A stretch of DNA of 64,000 nucleotides from Arthrobacter ramosus. Its GTDB lineage: Bacteria; Actinomycetota; Actinomycetes; Actinomycetales; Micrococcaceae. The position numbers and the translations under genes are program-made. Below, piece by piece: positions 25,926-43,941 of this stretch (positions are counted from its first letter, which is position 1; every line of letters starts with the position of its first letter). Location of the stretch: positions 4,712,001 through 4,776,000 of the forward strand of contig NZ_BAAAWN010000001.1 in NCBI RefSeq assembly GCF_039535095.1, written 5' to 3'. The notes beneath the pieces were generated by a model. The model searched no databases, had not been told where the DNA came from, and saw only the letters and a list, made by a program, of their open reading frames with translations.

Positions 25926-26221
25926 CCAACACGAGCACTCTCAACCGCGTCGAGCGCGCCTGCGCCGATCTCCTCCGGAACGGACAGGCAGTCACCTTCA
26001 CCGCCGTTGCCGCCCACACCGGCCTGGGCCGGACCACCCTCTATCGGGACCCAATGATCCGGGCCGTCATCGAGGAAAACCGTCACCGCGCCGCCGCCAG
26101 CGGCACCCTCACCGGCCTCACCGACGAGATCGCCACCCTCCGCGCCGCACTCGACACCCTCGCTGCCAGCGTGAGGCGCCACGAAGAACAACTCCGGAAA
26201 CTGACCGCCCGAAAAAGCTGA
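25922..26221 (+). CDS. tnpC: TnpC-like accessory protein (DUF6262 type)
   Basis: A 99-residue protein with a helix-turn-helix (AVTFTAVAAHTGLGRTTLYRDPMIRAVIEE, about 21-50) and a helical C-terminal half (LTDEIATLRAALDTLAASVRRHEEQL) likely to form a coiled coil. It sits after tnpB with a four-base overlap, as tnpC does in Tn554, where it affects the frequency and orientation of transposition; small HTH proteins of this kind commonly follow two tyrosine recombinases. Slightly shorter than Tn554 TnpC (125). Confidence 0.8.
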   Translation: MTNTSTLNRVERACADLLRNGQAVTFTAVAAHTGLGRTTLYRDPMIRAVIEENRHRAAASGTLTGLTDEIATLRAALDTLAASVRRHEEQLRKLTARKS

Positions 26222-26225
26222 ATCC

Positions 26226-26268
26226 TTAACCGGCCAATCCCCGGCATACAGGGCTATTAGCCGGATAA
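26226..26268 (+). repeat. Right end of the Tn554-like element with paired inverted arms
   Basis: TTAACCGGCCAAT (26226-26238) and ATTAGCCGGATAA (26256-26268) face each other across 17 bases. The first is like the left terminal repeat in direct sense, the second in inverted sense. Such facing arms are what tyrosine recombinases bind, so this may be the right recombination site. Confidence 0.55.
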
Positions 26269-26271
26269 TCC

Positions 26272-26601
26272 AACGACAATCCCTTCTCGGAGTCAGGCTT
26301 TCGCACGATGAAATACCGGCCCCGCTACCCCCGGATCTTTGACGATCTCGATACCGCCAGGGAATACCTCACCGGCTATGTGCACTGGTACAGCACCGAT
26401 CACAAACACTCCGGTATCGCACTGTTCTCACCATCACAAGTCCACGACGGCTCGTGGACAGAGCTCTGGGACAAACGCGACAAAGTCCACCAGGACTACT
26501 ACGAACGACACCCAGGAAGGTTCCGCCAACGACCCACCACACCGGCCCCCGCCACATACGTCGGGATCAACCTCCCCCAGACCAAACACCCCAAAAAATA
26601 G
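26272..26601 (+). pseudogene. IS3-family transposase OrfB, 3' part (detached)
   Basis: The 110 codons (NDNPFSESGFRTMKYRPRYP onward) continue the OrfB interrupted at 22870 in the same frame and supply the catalytic Glu in FSES. The family pattern GYVHWYSTDHKHSGIALFSPSQVH follows, as at the end of IS3 transposases. Left alone, only an ATG at 26308 could start translation, giving an inactive fragment. Confidence 0.88.
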
Positions 26602-26633
26602 CCCAGTGACTCCACACAGCTTGACAATTCTCG

Positions 26634-26697
26634 GGGGTTTGGGATTTCCGGCTCATAGGTGAGCCGGGGTTTGGGATTTCCGGCTCATAGGTGAGCG
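26634..26697. repeat. Two direct 32-base repeats beside rRNA operon 1
   Basis: Units 26634-26665 and 26666-26697 are nearly identical and each includes TTTCCGGCTCATAGGTGAGC. A partial third follows. Related units occur at 36119-36163 beside rRNA operon 2 and near 21694. They lie between the IS3 end and the rRNA terminator. Confidence 0.75.
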
Positions 26698-26728
26698 GGG
26701 GTTGGGGGGGTTTGGGTGTTAAATGGTT

Positions 26729-26757
26729 CAGGCCCCGACACGTGGTGTCGGGGCCTG
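26729..26757 (-). terminator. Terminator of rRNA operon 1
   Basis: CAGGCCCCGACAC (26729-26741) and GTGTCGGGGCCTG (26745-26757) form a 13-base-pair stem with a three-base loop, 14 bases after the 5S gene. Confidence 0.9.
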
Positions 26758-26770
26758 ACCGTTAATGGTT

Positions 26771-26889
26771 GTCCGGCGGTGTCCTACTCTCCCACACCCT
26801 CCCGGGTGCAGTACCATCGGCGCTGTGGGTCTTAGCTTCCGGGTTCGGAATGGGACCGGGCGTTTCCCCCACGCTATGACCGCCGTAAC
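26771..26889 (-). rRNA. rrf: 5S ribosomal RNA, operon 1
   Basis: Read on the minus strand from GTTACGGCGGTCATAGCG to CACCGCCGGAC, with the conserved CCCATTCCGAACCCGGAAG loop. The ends pair (GGCGGT with ACCGCC). Length about 119. Ends are placed by eye. Confidence 0.95.
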
Positions 26890-27024
26890 CCTGTTACCCG
26901 GTCCGCCGCACGGGGTGCGGGGCGGGAAGACTGGTGGTTACAACTTGTCCAAACCCGTTTGAGGGGTTCGGTGGTGTTGTTATTCAGTTGTTCGGTTCCT
27001 GGAGCAACAAACCGGTGGCGGGTT

Positions 27025-27055
27025 GTTGTTCGGGAACCACATAGTGGACGCAAGC
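27025..27055 (-). ncRNA. 3' strand of the 23S processing stem, operon 1
   Basis: This 31-base segment is complementary at 27 positions to 30378-30408 on the other side of the 23S gene. Together they would form the long stem cut by RNase III to release pre-23S rRNA. Confidence 0.65.
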
Positions 27056-27076
27056 AGTGATCGTGTTTGTGTGGTG

Positions 27077-32321
<5,245 letters not shown>

Positions 32322-32571
32322 AGTAAAACAAAAACAGACACAACCACAACCACCGGAAATAACGGCGGAAGAGCTGCACAAAATTTGAAACCAGCTGTAA
32401 AAAACCAGCCCCGCACCACCGAAGCGACACAGAACCAGCCAAAACAACCAATTCATAAAAACAAATCGGTATCAACAAACTTGGCACACTATTGAGTTCT
32501 CAAACAACAGACACACCCGGCACCACCCACACCCACAACAGGGTCCAGGATCGCTCCGGAGCAACGTCCCA

Positions 32572-32600
32572 AAGTTACCCGAATCATTACCGCTTTGCAA
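32572..32600 (-). promoter_or_regulatory. Candidate promoter of rRNA operon 1
   Basis: On the minus strand TTGCAA (32595-32600), a 17-base spacer and TAACTT (32572-32577). The position lines up exactly with the candidate promoter of operon 2. The copies are the same just downstream and unlike each other upstream. Confidence 0.55.
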
Positions 32601-32874
32601 ATCGGTATCTCAACCAATTTCAGGATAACAATTCGAATTCCCCTCAAATTGCGGCGCATAAAACACCAGCCGTTCCAGGCTCAATTCGAAGGGGTGGCCA
32701 CCCGTGGTTCCCAGCTCTAGGCTGTCTCCCGCGGCGACTTAGAAGACATTACACGGCTTCCGTACCCCGCGCAAATCCAGCATTGACGCCCCGCTGTTCC
32801 CTGCAGTTTCAACGGTTCGAGACAGTATTCGTCGAGCTGACCGACAAGCCTGATCGGTACGCCGCGGCGACGTC

Positions 32875-32900
32875 GACGGCGGAACGCGGGCTCCGCCGTC
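32875..32900 (-). terminator. GC-rich hairpin after gcdH
   Basis: GACGGCGGA (32875-32883) pairs with TCCGCCGTC (32892-32900), ten bases after the gcdH stop. There is no T-run, so termination is only possible. Confidence 0.4.
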
Positions 32901-32909
32901 GGGCCCCGC

Positions 32910-34070
32910 CTAACCGAAGGCAGCGATACCGCTGAGCTTGCTACCCAAGATAAGGGTGTGGATTTCGTCGGTGCCTTCGTAGGTGCGCACGGATTCCAGG
33001 TTGTTGGCGTGCCGCAAGGGTGAGTGGTCCAGCGTGATTCCGTTGCCGCCGAGGATCGTCCTGGCTTCGCGTGCAATTTTGATGGCTTCGCGGCAGTTGT
33101 TCAGTTTGCCGACCGAGATCTGGTCCGGTTGCAAAGTGCCGGCGTCCTTTTTGCGCCCGAGGTGCAAGGCGAGGAGGAATCCCTTGTTGATCTCCAGAGC
33201 CATGTCAACCAACTTCTGCTGGGTCAGCTGGTAGCCGGCCAGCGGTCTGCCAAACTGCAGGCGTTCCTTGGAGTAGTCGAGGGCTACCTCGAACGCATCG
33301 CGGGCGGCACCCATGGCGCCCCAGATGATTCCGTAGCGCGCCTCGTTCAGGCAGGAGAAGGGGCCCTTGAGCCCGACGACGTTCGGCAGCACCGCACTCT
33401 CGGGTAGTCGCAGATCGGACAATTCGATGTCGCATTGGATGGAGGCACGCATAGACAGTTTCGGCTCAATCGGCGTAGCCGCGAATCCAGGGGTCTCGGT
33501 CGGGACCACGAAGCCGCGGACGCCGCCGTCGGTCTGGGCCCAGATGATGGCGACCTTGGCCACCGACGCCAGGCCGATCCAGCGTTTTGATCCGTTGAGG
33601 ATCCAGTCGCCTCCGTCGCGGTGCGCAAAGGTAGTCATGCCACCCGGATCCGATCCCGCCGTGGGTTCCGTTAGTCCGAAGCAGCCGATCGCTTCCCCCG
33701 CGGCCATCGCCGGCAGCCACTCGGCTTTTTGTTCATCCGAACCGTGCTTGTAGATGGCGCTCATCGCCAATGAGCCCTGCACCGAGACGAAGGTGCGCAA
33801 CCCGGAATCGCCGGCCTCAAGTTCCGCTCCGGCCAGGCCGTACTCGACGGCGGATCGCCCGGCGCATCCGTAGCCTTTCAGGTGCATGCCGAGTAGGCCC
33901 ATTTTGGCGAGTTCGGGGACAAGTTCCAGCGGAAAAATGGCCTTTTCATACCAGGTTGCGATGTGTGGCTTGATCTCGCTATCCACGAAGGCGCGCACCG
34001 AATCGCGCAGCGCACGTTCATCCGCGCTAAGGAGGGAATCAAAACCAATCAGATCGCTGATATCGGACAT
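32910..34070 (-). CDS. gcdH: Glutaryl-CoA dehydrogenase (acyl-CoA dehydrogenase family)
   Basis: GcdH oxidises and decarboxylates glutaryl-CoA to crotonyl-CoA with FAD. The 386-residue protein has the acyl-CoA dehydrogenase layout: an N-terminal helical domain, FGLTEPTAGSDPGGM around the flavin, the subfamily-typical FVSVQGSLAMSAIYKHG and LSMRASIQCDIEL, and the catalytic Glu in RTYEGTDEIHTLILG near the C-terminus. Its ATG directly abuts the stop of the CoA-transferase gene. Neighbouring genes fit glutarate use. A different short-chain substrate is possible but less likely. Confidence 0.87.
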   Translation of the reverse strand: MSDISDLIGFDSLLSADERALRDSVRAFVDSEIKPHIATWYEKAIFPLELVPELAKMGLLGMHLKGYGCAGRSAVEYGLAGAELEAGDSGLRTFVSVQGSLAMSAIYKHGSDEQKAEWLPAMAAGEAIGCFGLTEPTAGSDPGGMTTFAHRDGGDWILNGSKRWIGLASVAKVAIIWAQTDGGVRGFVVPTETPGFAATPIEPKLSMRASIQCDIELSDLRLPESAVLPNVVGLKGPFSCLNEARYGIIWGAMGAARDAFEVALDYSKERLQFGRPLAGYQLTQQKLVDMALEINKGFLLALHLGRKKDAGTLQPDQISVGKLNNCREAIKIAREARTILGGNGITLDHSPLRHANNLESVRTYEGTDEIHTLILGSKLSGIAAFG

Positions 34071-35261
34071 TTATGCGCCTTTCACGGAAGTGTTTGGGGA
34101 CTGGAAGGTGGACCCTTGGTGCTCACCGAGGGCCGGGGGAACTTGCCGGTAGTTCGGTGCTGCTGCGGACAGCCGGATGGGGTTGGTAAGCTGCCGGGAC
34201 TCCCGGCCTGTGGCGGGATCAGTGATAACGATTGACGGCTCCAGCCCCAGGCTCTCAGCCAGTTCGAAAGCCTCGCCAACGGTGTTGACCCTGCCCGCAG
34301 GAACACCTGCAGCGAGCAATTTCCCTTGCCAACTCGCAGCATTGTCAGCATGGAGCGCAGCCTCGATCACAGTCCGAAGCTCCTCACGGGATGCTAGTCT
34401 GCGTTCGTTAGTGAGGAATCTCGCTTGCTCTGGCAAACCCTCGAGCCCTAGGACTGACGCCAGCGCCGCAAATTGCCGATCGTTGCCGACCGCGATGGCG
34501 AGCGTGCCGCCGCCAGTGCGGAATGTCTCATATGGGGCGATGCTGGGGTGTGCATTGCCGAGTCTGCCAGGCGAATTGCCCGTGGCCAAGGTGGCCGCGC
34601 CTTGGTTCACCAATGCTGCCAGGAGCGAGGAGAGGAGGTTGACCTCCACCTGCTGGCCGGTCCCCGTGGCATCGCGTACCCGCAGCGCCATTAGGATCCC
34701 CGCTAGGGCATTCTGTCCTGTCAGGACGTCGACCAGGGCAACCCCGACCTTGCTGGGTTCTCCTTCGGGGTGGCCAGTGATGCTCATCAGGCCGCCTAGC
34801 GCCTGCACGAGCAGGTCATAGCCTGGCAGATTTGCGCCGGCGCCGGCCCCGAAGCCTGAGATCGAACAATAGACGATGTCCGGCCGGCCCTCGGAAACGG
34901 CCTGATAATCCAGACCGAATTTCGCCATGACCCCAGGACGGAAGTTTTCGATGACGACGTCGCAGCCGGCCACGAGGGCGCGGGCATAGCTCAACCCCTC
35001 ATCGGACTTGAGATCTGCGACGACGGATTTCTTGTTCCGGTTGACGCTTGCGAAATAGGTACCGGTCCCATCGGCGTCCACAGGCGGGATCCACGCCCGG
35101 GTATCGTCGCCGCCAGGACCTTCGATCTTGATGACCTCGGCACCGTAGTCGGCCAACATCATGGAGCACAACGGACCTGCAAGAACCCGCGAAAAGTCCG
35201 CGATCCGAATCCCCGCCAAAGGCTGCGGCAGACCGCTTGGGCTGCCCACTATGGACGTCAC
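34071..35261 (-). CDS. Class III CoA-transferase, probably glutarate-activating
   Basis: A CaiB/BaiF-type CoA-transferase of 396 residues. Family marks are RIADFSRVLAGPLCSMMLADYGAEVIKIE at the N-terminus, NRNKKSV, ENFRPGVMAKFGLDY and the catalytic Asp149 in PGYDLLVQA, which forms the aspartyl-CoA intermediate. With gcdH directly behind, the likely reaction is succinyl-CoA plus glutarate to glutaryl-CoA, as done by GcdG/SugcT enzymes. GTG 35261 is chosen: AAGGAG lies about eight bases upstream. A palindrome GTTGCATGCAAC sits 26 bases before the start. The exact substrate is inferred from context. Confidence 0.8.
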   Translation of the reverse strand: MTSIVGSPSGLPQPLAGIRIADFSRVLAGPLCSMMLADYGAEVIKIEGPGGDDTRAWIPPVDADGTGTYFASVNRNKKSVVADLKSDEGLSYARALVAGCDVVIENFRPGVMAKFGLDYQAVSEGRPDIVYCSISGFGAGAGANLPGYDLLVQALGGLMSITGHPEGEPSKVGVALVDVLTGQNALAGILMALRVRDATGTGQQVEVNLLSSLLAALVNQGAATLATGNSPGRLGNAHPSIAPYETFRTGGGTLAIAVGNDRQFAALASVLGLEGLPEQARFLTNERRLASREELRTVIEAALHADNAASWQGKLLAAGVPAGRVNTVGEAFELAESLGLEPSIVITDPATGRESRQLTNPIRLSAAAPNYRQVPPALGEHQGSTFQSPNTSVKGA

Positions 35262-35286
35262 GACACATCTCCTTCGATGGTTGTAT

Positions 35287-35298
35287 GTTGCATGCAAC
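35287..35298. promoter_or_regulatory. Candidate GntR operator before the CoA-transferase gene
   Basis: Perfect 12-base palindrome GTTGCATGCAAC, 26 bases upstream of GTG 35261. Nearly the same sequence occurs at the start of the regulator gene (36060-36071). The form agrees with operators of FadR-type GntR proteins. Confidence 0.6.
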
Positions 35299-35346
35299 TC
35301 TAGGGTAACGTTCCCGGCGTGTAAACAATTCTTCGTCGTATCGGAG

Positions 35347-36066
35347 TCAGCCGCGGAATTTCGTCAGCTGATCCAGCTTTGCAAGATATGCATCGGCGGA
35401 CAGTCCAGGCGTCTTCGCGCAAACACCTGTAATGAGAAGCCGGGCGGTGCGGGTGACATGTTCTCGAACCGCAGCCCATGCAGCCTGCGGGTCCTGTCGC
35501 TCCAATGCCTCGAGAATGCCTCGACGGTCGTCGGCCAAGTCCTGGCTACTTCGGATTGAAGGGATGGTTACCAACCCTTGCGCAAGAACCAGATTGCGGA
35601 GTTCACCATCCAGCGCCGTTAACCGGGGATTGCCCGCCAAGCCCATGAGAAACAAGTGGAATTCCTTGTCCGCCTGCAGGGTTCCGGGACCATCATCGCC
35701 GGCTGCAGCATCCAGGATGCGACCGTGCAGCACCCGGAAATGCTCCAGGTCATCCTTGGTGACAACCTCGGCGGCCCGAGCCGCTGCCTGGGGCTCAAGA
35801 AGAATTCGGATCTGGAAGATCTGCACAATCTCATCAAGTGAAATCTGCAGCACCCGGACACCACGGTTCTTCTCGATCCGGACAATGCCCTCCTTTTCGA
35901 GCAGCTGCAGGGCCTCACGTACCGGTGTCCTGGACACGCCGAGTCTCTCGGCTAGCCCGATCGCGGAATAGTGCTCCCCGGGCGTCATCTCGCCGGAGGT
36001 GATTGCCGCCCGCAGCATGTCTGTGGCCTGCGCTGTCAGCGACACTCCGGGAGTAACCTGTTGCAT
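35347..36066 (-). CDS. GntR-family transcriptional regulator (FadR type, FCD domain)
   Basis: The 239-residue protein has the GntR winged helix at the N-terminus (IGLAERLGVSRTPVREALQLLEKEGIVRIE, about 38-68) and a helical FCD ligand domain with metal-type residues (DLEHFRVLHGRI, DKEFHLFLMGLAGNPRL, REHVTRTARLL). It stands 85 bases before the CoA-transferase gene on the same strand, so it most likely controls the glutarate genes, perhaps responding to glutarate or a CoA derivative. ATG 36066 is preferred over ATG 36075 because AGGATGAG precedes it. A GTTGCATGC palindrome overlaps its first codons, suggesting self-control. Confidence 0.85.
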   Translation of the reverse strand: MQQVTPGVSLTAQATDMLRAAITSGEMTPGEHYSAIGLAERLGVSRTPVREALQLLEKEGIVRIEKNRGVRVLQISLDEIVQIFQIRILLEPQAAARAAEVVTKDDLEHFRVLHGRILDAAAGDDGPGTLQADKEFHLFLMGLAGNPRLTALDGELRNLVLAQGLVTIPSIRSSQDLADDRRGILEALERQDPQAAWAAVREHVTRTARLLITGVCAKTPGLSADAYLAKLDQLTKFRG

Positions 36067-36071
36067 GCTAC
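36060..36071. promoter_or_regulatory. Candidate GntR operator at the regulator's own start
   Basis: GTTGCATGCTAC differs by one base from the perfect palindrome at 35287-35298 and overlaps the ATG at 36066. Binding here would block the regulator's own expression. Confidence 0.5.
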
Positions 36072-36118
36072 TCATCCTGACATTGTACGGGTGACGCGAA
36101 CCTGCATCTCGGAGGGGT

Positions 36119-36163
36119 CCATAGGTGAGCGAGGGTTTCGGATTTCCGGCTTATAGGTGAGCG
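36119..36163. repeat. Degenerate copies of the 32-base repeat beside rRNA operon 2
   Basis: A partial unit (36119-36131) and a full unit (36132-36163, with GATTTCCGGCTTATAGGTGA) correspond in place to the units at 26653-26697 beside operon 1. They show that the duplicated segment reaches past the rRNA terminator. Confidence 0.7.
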
Positions 36164-36194
36164 GGCGTTGGCGGGGGTGGTGGGTTAAATGGTG

Positions 36195-36223
36195 CAGGCC
36201 CCGACACGTGGTGTCGGGGCCTG
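36195..36223 (-). terminator. Terminator of rRNA operon 2
   Basis: Same 13-base-pair stem and three-base loop as at 26729-26757; one extra base follows in this copy. Confidence 0.9.
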
Positions 36224-36237
36224 GACCGTTAATGGTT

Positions 36238-36356
36238 GTCCGGCGGTGTCCTACTCTCCCACACCCTCCCGGGTGCAGTACCATCGGCGCTGTGGGTCTT
36301 AGCTTCCGGGTTCGGAATGGGACCGGGCGTTTCCCCCACGCTATGACCGCCGTAAC
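36238..36356 (-). rRNA. rrf: 5S ribosomal RNA, operon 2
   Basis: Same sequence as the copy at 26771-26889, shifted by 9467 bases. Confidence 0.95.
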
Positions 36357-36491
36357 CCTGTTACCCGGTCCGCCGCACGGGGTGCGGGGCGGGAAGACTG
36401 GTGGTTACAACTTGTCCAAACCCGTTTGAGGGGTTCGGTGGTGTTGTTATTCAGTTGTTCGGTTCCTGGAGCAACAAACCGGTGGCGGGTT

Positions 36492-36522
36492 GTTGTTCGG
36501 GAACCACATAGTGGACGCAAGC
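36492..36522 (-). ncRNA. 3' strand of the 23S processing stem, operon 2
   Basis: Second copy of the segment at 27025-27055; pairs with 39845-39875. Confidence 0.65.
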
Positions 36523-36543
36523 AGTGATCGTGTTTGTGTGGTG

Positions 36544-41788
<5,245 letters not shown>

Positions 41789-42392
41789 AGTAAAACAAAA
41801 ACAGACACAACCACAACCACCGGAAATAACGGCGGAAGAGCTGCACAAAATTTGAAACCAGCTGTAAAAAACCAGCCCCGCACCACCGAAGCGACACAGA
41901 ACCAGCCAAAACAACCAATTCATAAAAACAAATCGGTATCAACAAACTTGGCACACTATTGAGTTCTCAAACAACAGACACACCCGGCACCACCCACACC
42001 CACAACAGGGTCCAGGATCGCTCCGGAGCAACTTCCCAAACCTACCAGACCCGCCCTCTCCGCACAACTCCCGAACCGGGAACCGCGCCGGACAAAACAC
42101 CATCCGAGACCCCCGGAAACCGCACCGGAACGCACAAAAGCGAACCAGGAATTTGGTTTCCATTTGGAAGGGAGTCTGTCGCAATTTTTCCGCATCAGCG
42201 GCGGCGACTCGAACTACTTTACACACCCACAAGACCCCACGCAAATCACCCCCGCACCACCGTCCTGCACTCCAAAACCCGCTTCGACACAGCGATTTCA
42301 GGTCCAGCACCACCAGAATGAATGCCTTTCGGGCCGCAAGCCATAAAACATGCCGTGCGTCACACAAGAACCAGCGAAGCAACCAGAGCGGG
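41789..42392. other. rRNA operon 2 leader and promoter region
   Basis: The first 240 bases are the same leader as in operon 1. Similarity ends near 42033, inside the promoter at 42039-42067. The remaining 320 bases up to the MFS gene stop contain no convincing gene; short frames are present on both strands but are unlike proteins. Upstream promoter elements or further rRNA promoters may lie here. Confidence 0.65.
42039..42067 (-). promoter_or_regulatory. Candidate promoter of rRNA operon 2
   Basis: On the minus strand TTGTGC (42062-42067), a 17-base spacer and TAGGTT (42039-42044), at the very position of the operon 1 candidate but with different bases in both boxes and spacer. Confidence 0.55.
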
Positions 42393-43841
42393 CTAGTGCC
42401 CGGCTGCTCCCTTGGTCTTGCGCATCATAGTGGACAGCACGACGGCAACCACCGCAATCAAAGTGGCTGTCAGGAAGGCGGCCTGCATCCCGGCGACAAG
42501 GCCGGACGCGGCAGACACCACAGCGAAGATCGAAACCAGGAGTGCGGTCCCTGCGGCTCCTGCCACCTGCTGCAGCGTGCTCATGATGGCCGAGCCGTGC
42601 GAATAGAGGTGGGGCGGGAGCGGGTTGAGGCCAGTGGTAAACGCCGGCGTGAACAGCAGCGCCAAGCCCAGGCTAAGGACTGCGTACAGGACCACGACCC
42701 ACCACAAGTGGCTATCCGCGGTGAGCATCGAGAACTGCCACAGCGTGAGTACCAGCACGATGGAACCTGTCACAGTGAGCGGGAGCGGACCTATCTTGTC
42801 AAACAACCTGCCGACAACCGGCCCGAGCAGGCCCATCGCCAAGCCGCCCGGAAGGAGCGCCAGTCCAGTCTCCATCGGCTGCAGGTGGAGGACGTTCTGC
42901 AGGTAGAGCGGCAGCAGGATCACTCCGCCGAACAGGGCCATCATGGCAACCACCATGAGCAGGACCGACACCGTGAACATGCGGAAGTTGAAGGCCCTGA
43001 GGTCCAGCAGGGGCGCGTCGGACTTCTGCAACTTGAGCTGGCGGAAAACGAACGCCACCATGCACAAGACCCCGATCACCAGCGCAGCTATCGGCACGGC
43101 AGTCGCTCCGCCATGGCCGCCGATCTGGCTCAGTCCATAGACCAGCCCGCCGAAGGCAGGAACGGTCAGGACCACCGAGGCGAAGTCCAGCCGCACGCTC
43201 CCTCGCTCGCCGACGTTTGTGAGGAACTTGGCGCCGATGCCCATGGCCAGCAAGGCCACCGGGAGCACGAAGACGAACATGAATCGCCACGAGAAGTGGT
43301 CAAGGATGATGCCGGAAACCGTGGGGCCCAAGGCCGGCGCAACCGAAATCGCAATGGTCACGTTGCCCATCACCGCACCCCGGCGGGACAGGGGCACCAA
43401 CGTCAAGATGGTTGTCATCAGCAGCGGGAGCATGATTGCCGTGCCGCCCGCTTGGACGATGCGCGCCAACAAGAGCACTCCAAAACCCGGGGCTAGTGCC
43501 GCGAGCAGGGTGCCGCTGCTGAAGAGTCCGATTGCCAGGAGGAACGCAGCTCGGGTGGTGAGCCTCTGGAGGATGAAACCGGTGGTGGGTATGACCACGG
43601 CCATGGTCAGCATGAATCCGGTGGAGAGCCACTGGACTGTGGGCGCGTCAACGTTGAGGTCCGTCATGAGCCGCTGCAAGGCAACGTTCATGATGGTCTC
43701 GTTGAGGATCACCACGAAGGTGGCCACAAGTAGCGTGACGATGACGGTGACAGACTCGCGCGACATCCTGTCGCTGGCTTGCTGTGTCCCCGCTTCCGGC
43801 ACGGGGCTGCCGGACGCGTCTGATGTGACGTCGGTAGACAT
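42393..43841 (-). CDS. MFS drug exporter, DHA2 (EmrB/QacA) type
   Basis: A 482-residue integral membrane protein with 12-14 hydrophobic helices. DHA2-type signatures are the helix-1 motif LNETIMNVALQRL, TGFMLTMAVVIPTTGFILQR, the loop segment after helix 2, and the antiporter motif C as ALGPTVSGIIL. Such proteins expel drugs or toxic metabolites using the proton gradient; the substrate here cannot be read. The C-terminus ends in a short basic tail (MMRKTKGAAGH). It has its own promoter (43903-43931) with a palindrome just upstream, and sits between rRNA operon 2 and panC. Confidence 0.9.
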   Translation of the reverse strand: MSTDVTSDASGSPVPEAGTQQASDRMSRESVTVIVTLLVATFVVILNETIMNVALQRLMTDLNVDAPTVQWLSTGFMLTMAVVIPTTGFILQRLTTRAAFLLAIGLFSSGTLLAALAPGFGVLLLARIVQAGGTAIMLPLLMTTILTLVPLSRRGAVMGNVTIAISVAPALGPTVSGIILDHFSWRFMFVFVLPVALLAMGIGAKFLTNVGERGSVRLDFASVVLTVPAFGGLVYGLSQIGGHGGATAVPIAALVIGVLCMVAFVFRQLKLQKSDAPLLDLRAFNFRMFTVSVLLMVVAMMALFGGVILLPLYLQNVLHLQPMETGLALLPGGLAMGLLGPVVGRLFDKIGPLPLTVTGSIVLVLTLWQFSMLTADSHLWWVVVLYAVLSLGLALLFTPAFTTGLNPLPPHLYSHGSAIMSTLQQVAGAAGTALLVSIFAVVSAASGLVAGMQAAFLTATLIAVVAVVLSTMMRKTKGAAGH

Positions 43842-43902
43842 GAGGATCCCTCAGCTTTGGGTGCGATGGTTTCCGGCGCTCGGCACCGGTGAAGATTGCA
43901 AC

Positions 43903-43931
43903 AGTCTAAGCCTCAACCGCATTCCCGTCAG
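43903..43931 (-). promoter_or_regulatory. Promoter of the MFS gene
   Basis: On the minus strand CTGACG (43926-43931), a 17-base spacer and TAGACT (43903-43908), 62 bases before ATG 43841. This is a near-consensus housekeeping promoter for an actinobacterium. Confidence 0.65.
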
Positions 43932-43941
43932 CAGCTTAATC

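Larger units (their letters stand above)
22871..26271 (+). mobile_element. Compact Tn554-like transposon (tnpA-tnpB-tnpC, no cargo)
   Basis: Insertion splits the IS3 orfB between GTCTCC and AACGAC; deleting 3401 bases restores the frame. A three-base TCC is present at both junctions, so the boundaries may shift by up to three bases. Gene order and sizes (361, 634 and 99 residues) match tnpA, tnpB and tnpC of Tn554, which moves by tyrosine recombinases without a DNA duplication. Ends carry TTAACCGGCTAAT (22874-22886) and ATTAGCCGGATAA (26256-26268), inverted with one mismatch. About 50 bases remain after tnpC, so there is no passenger gene. Confidence 0.88.
21724..26625 (+). mobile_element. 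IS3-family insertion sequence, interrupted by a Tn554-like element
   Basis: OrfA and OrfB in a -1 relation plus a DDE integrase core identify the IS3 family. The probable ends are an imperfect inverted repeat: GTCAAGCTGGTTGTGAGTCA at 21724 and its partner AGTGACTCCACACAGCTTGA ending at 26625. Without the inner element (22871-26271) the IS would be about 1.5 kb. The precise outer ends and target duplication are not fixed. The transposase is split, so the copy cannot move by itself unless the inner element leaves. Confidence 0.8.
32322..32909. other. rRNA operon 1 leader and promoter region; 3' flank of gcdH
   Basis: About 240 bases next to the 16S gene are the transcribed leader and are the same as in operon 2, including TTGAGTTCTCAAACAACA. 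From about 32566 on the two copies differ. The promoter is at 32572-32600. Beyond it, up to gcdH, I see only a GC-rich hairpin (32875-32900) and no gene. Confidence 0.7.

Noticed and set aside
22970-26221. Recombinase-in-trio (RIT) element
   Set aside because: Only two of the three genes are tyrosine recombinases; the third is a 99-residue HTH/coiled-coil protein, which fits tnpC of Tn554-like elements.
42159-43496. Long plus-strand frame opposite the MFS gene, rich in Gln, His and Glu
   Set aside because: It is the mirror of a membrane protein gene; composition bias arises from the hydrophobic codons on the other strand.
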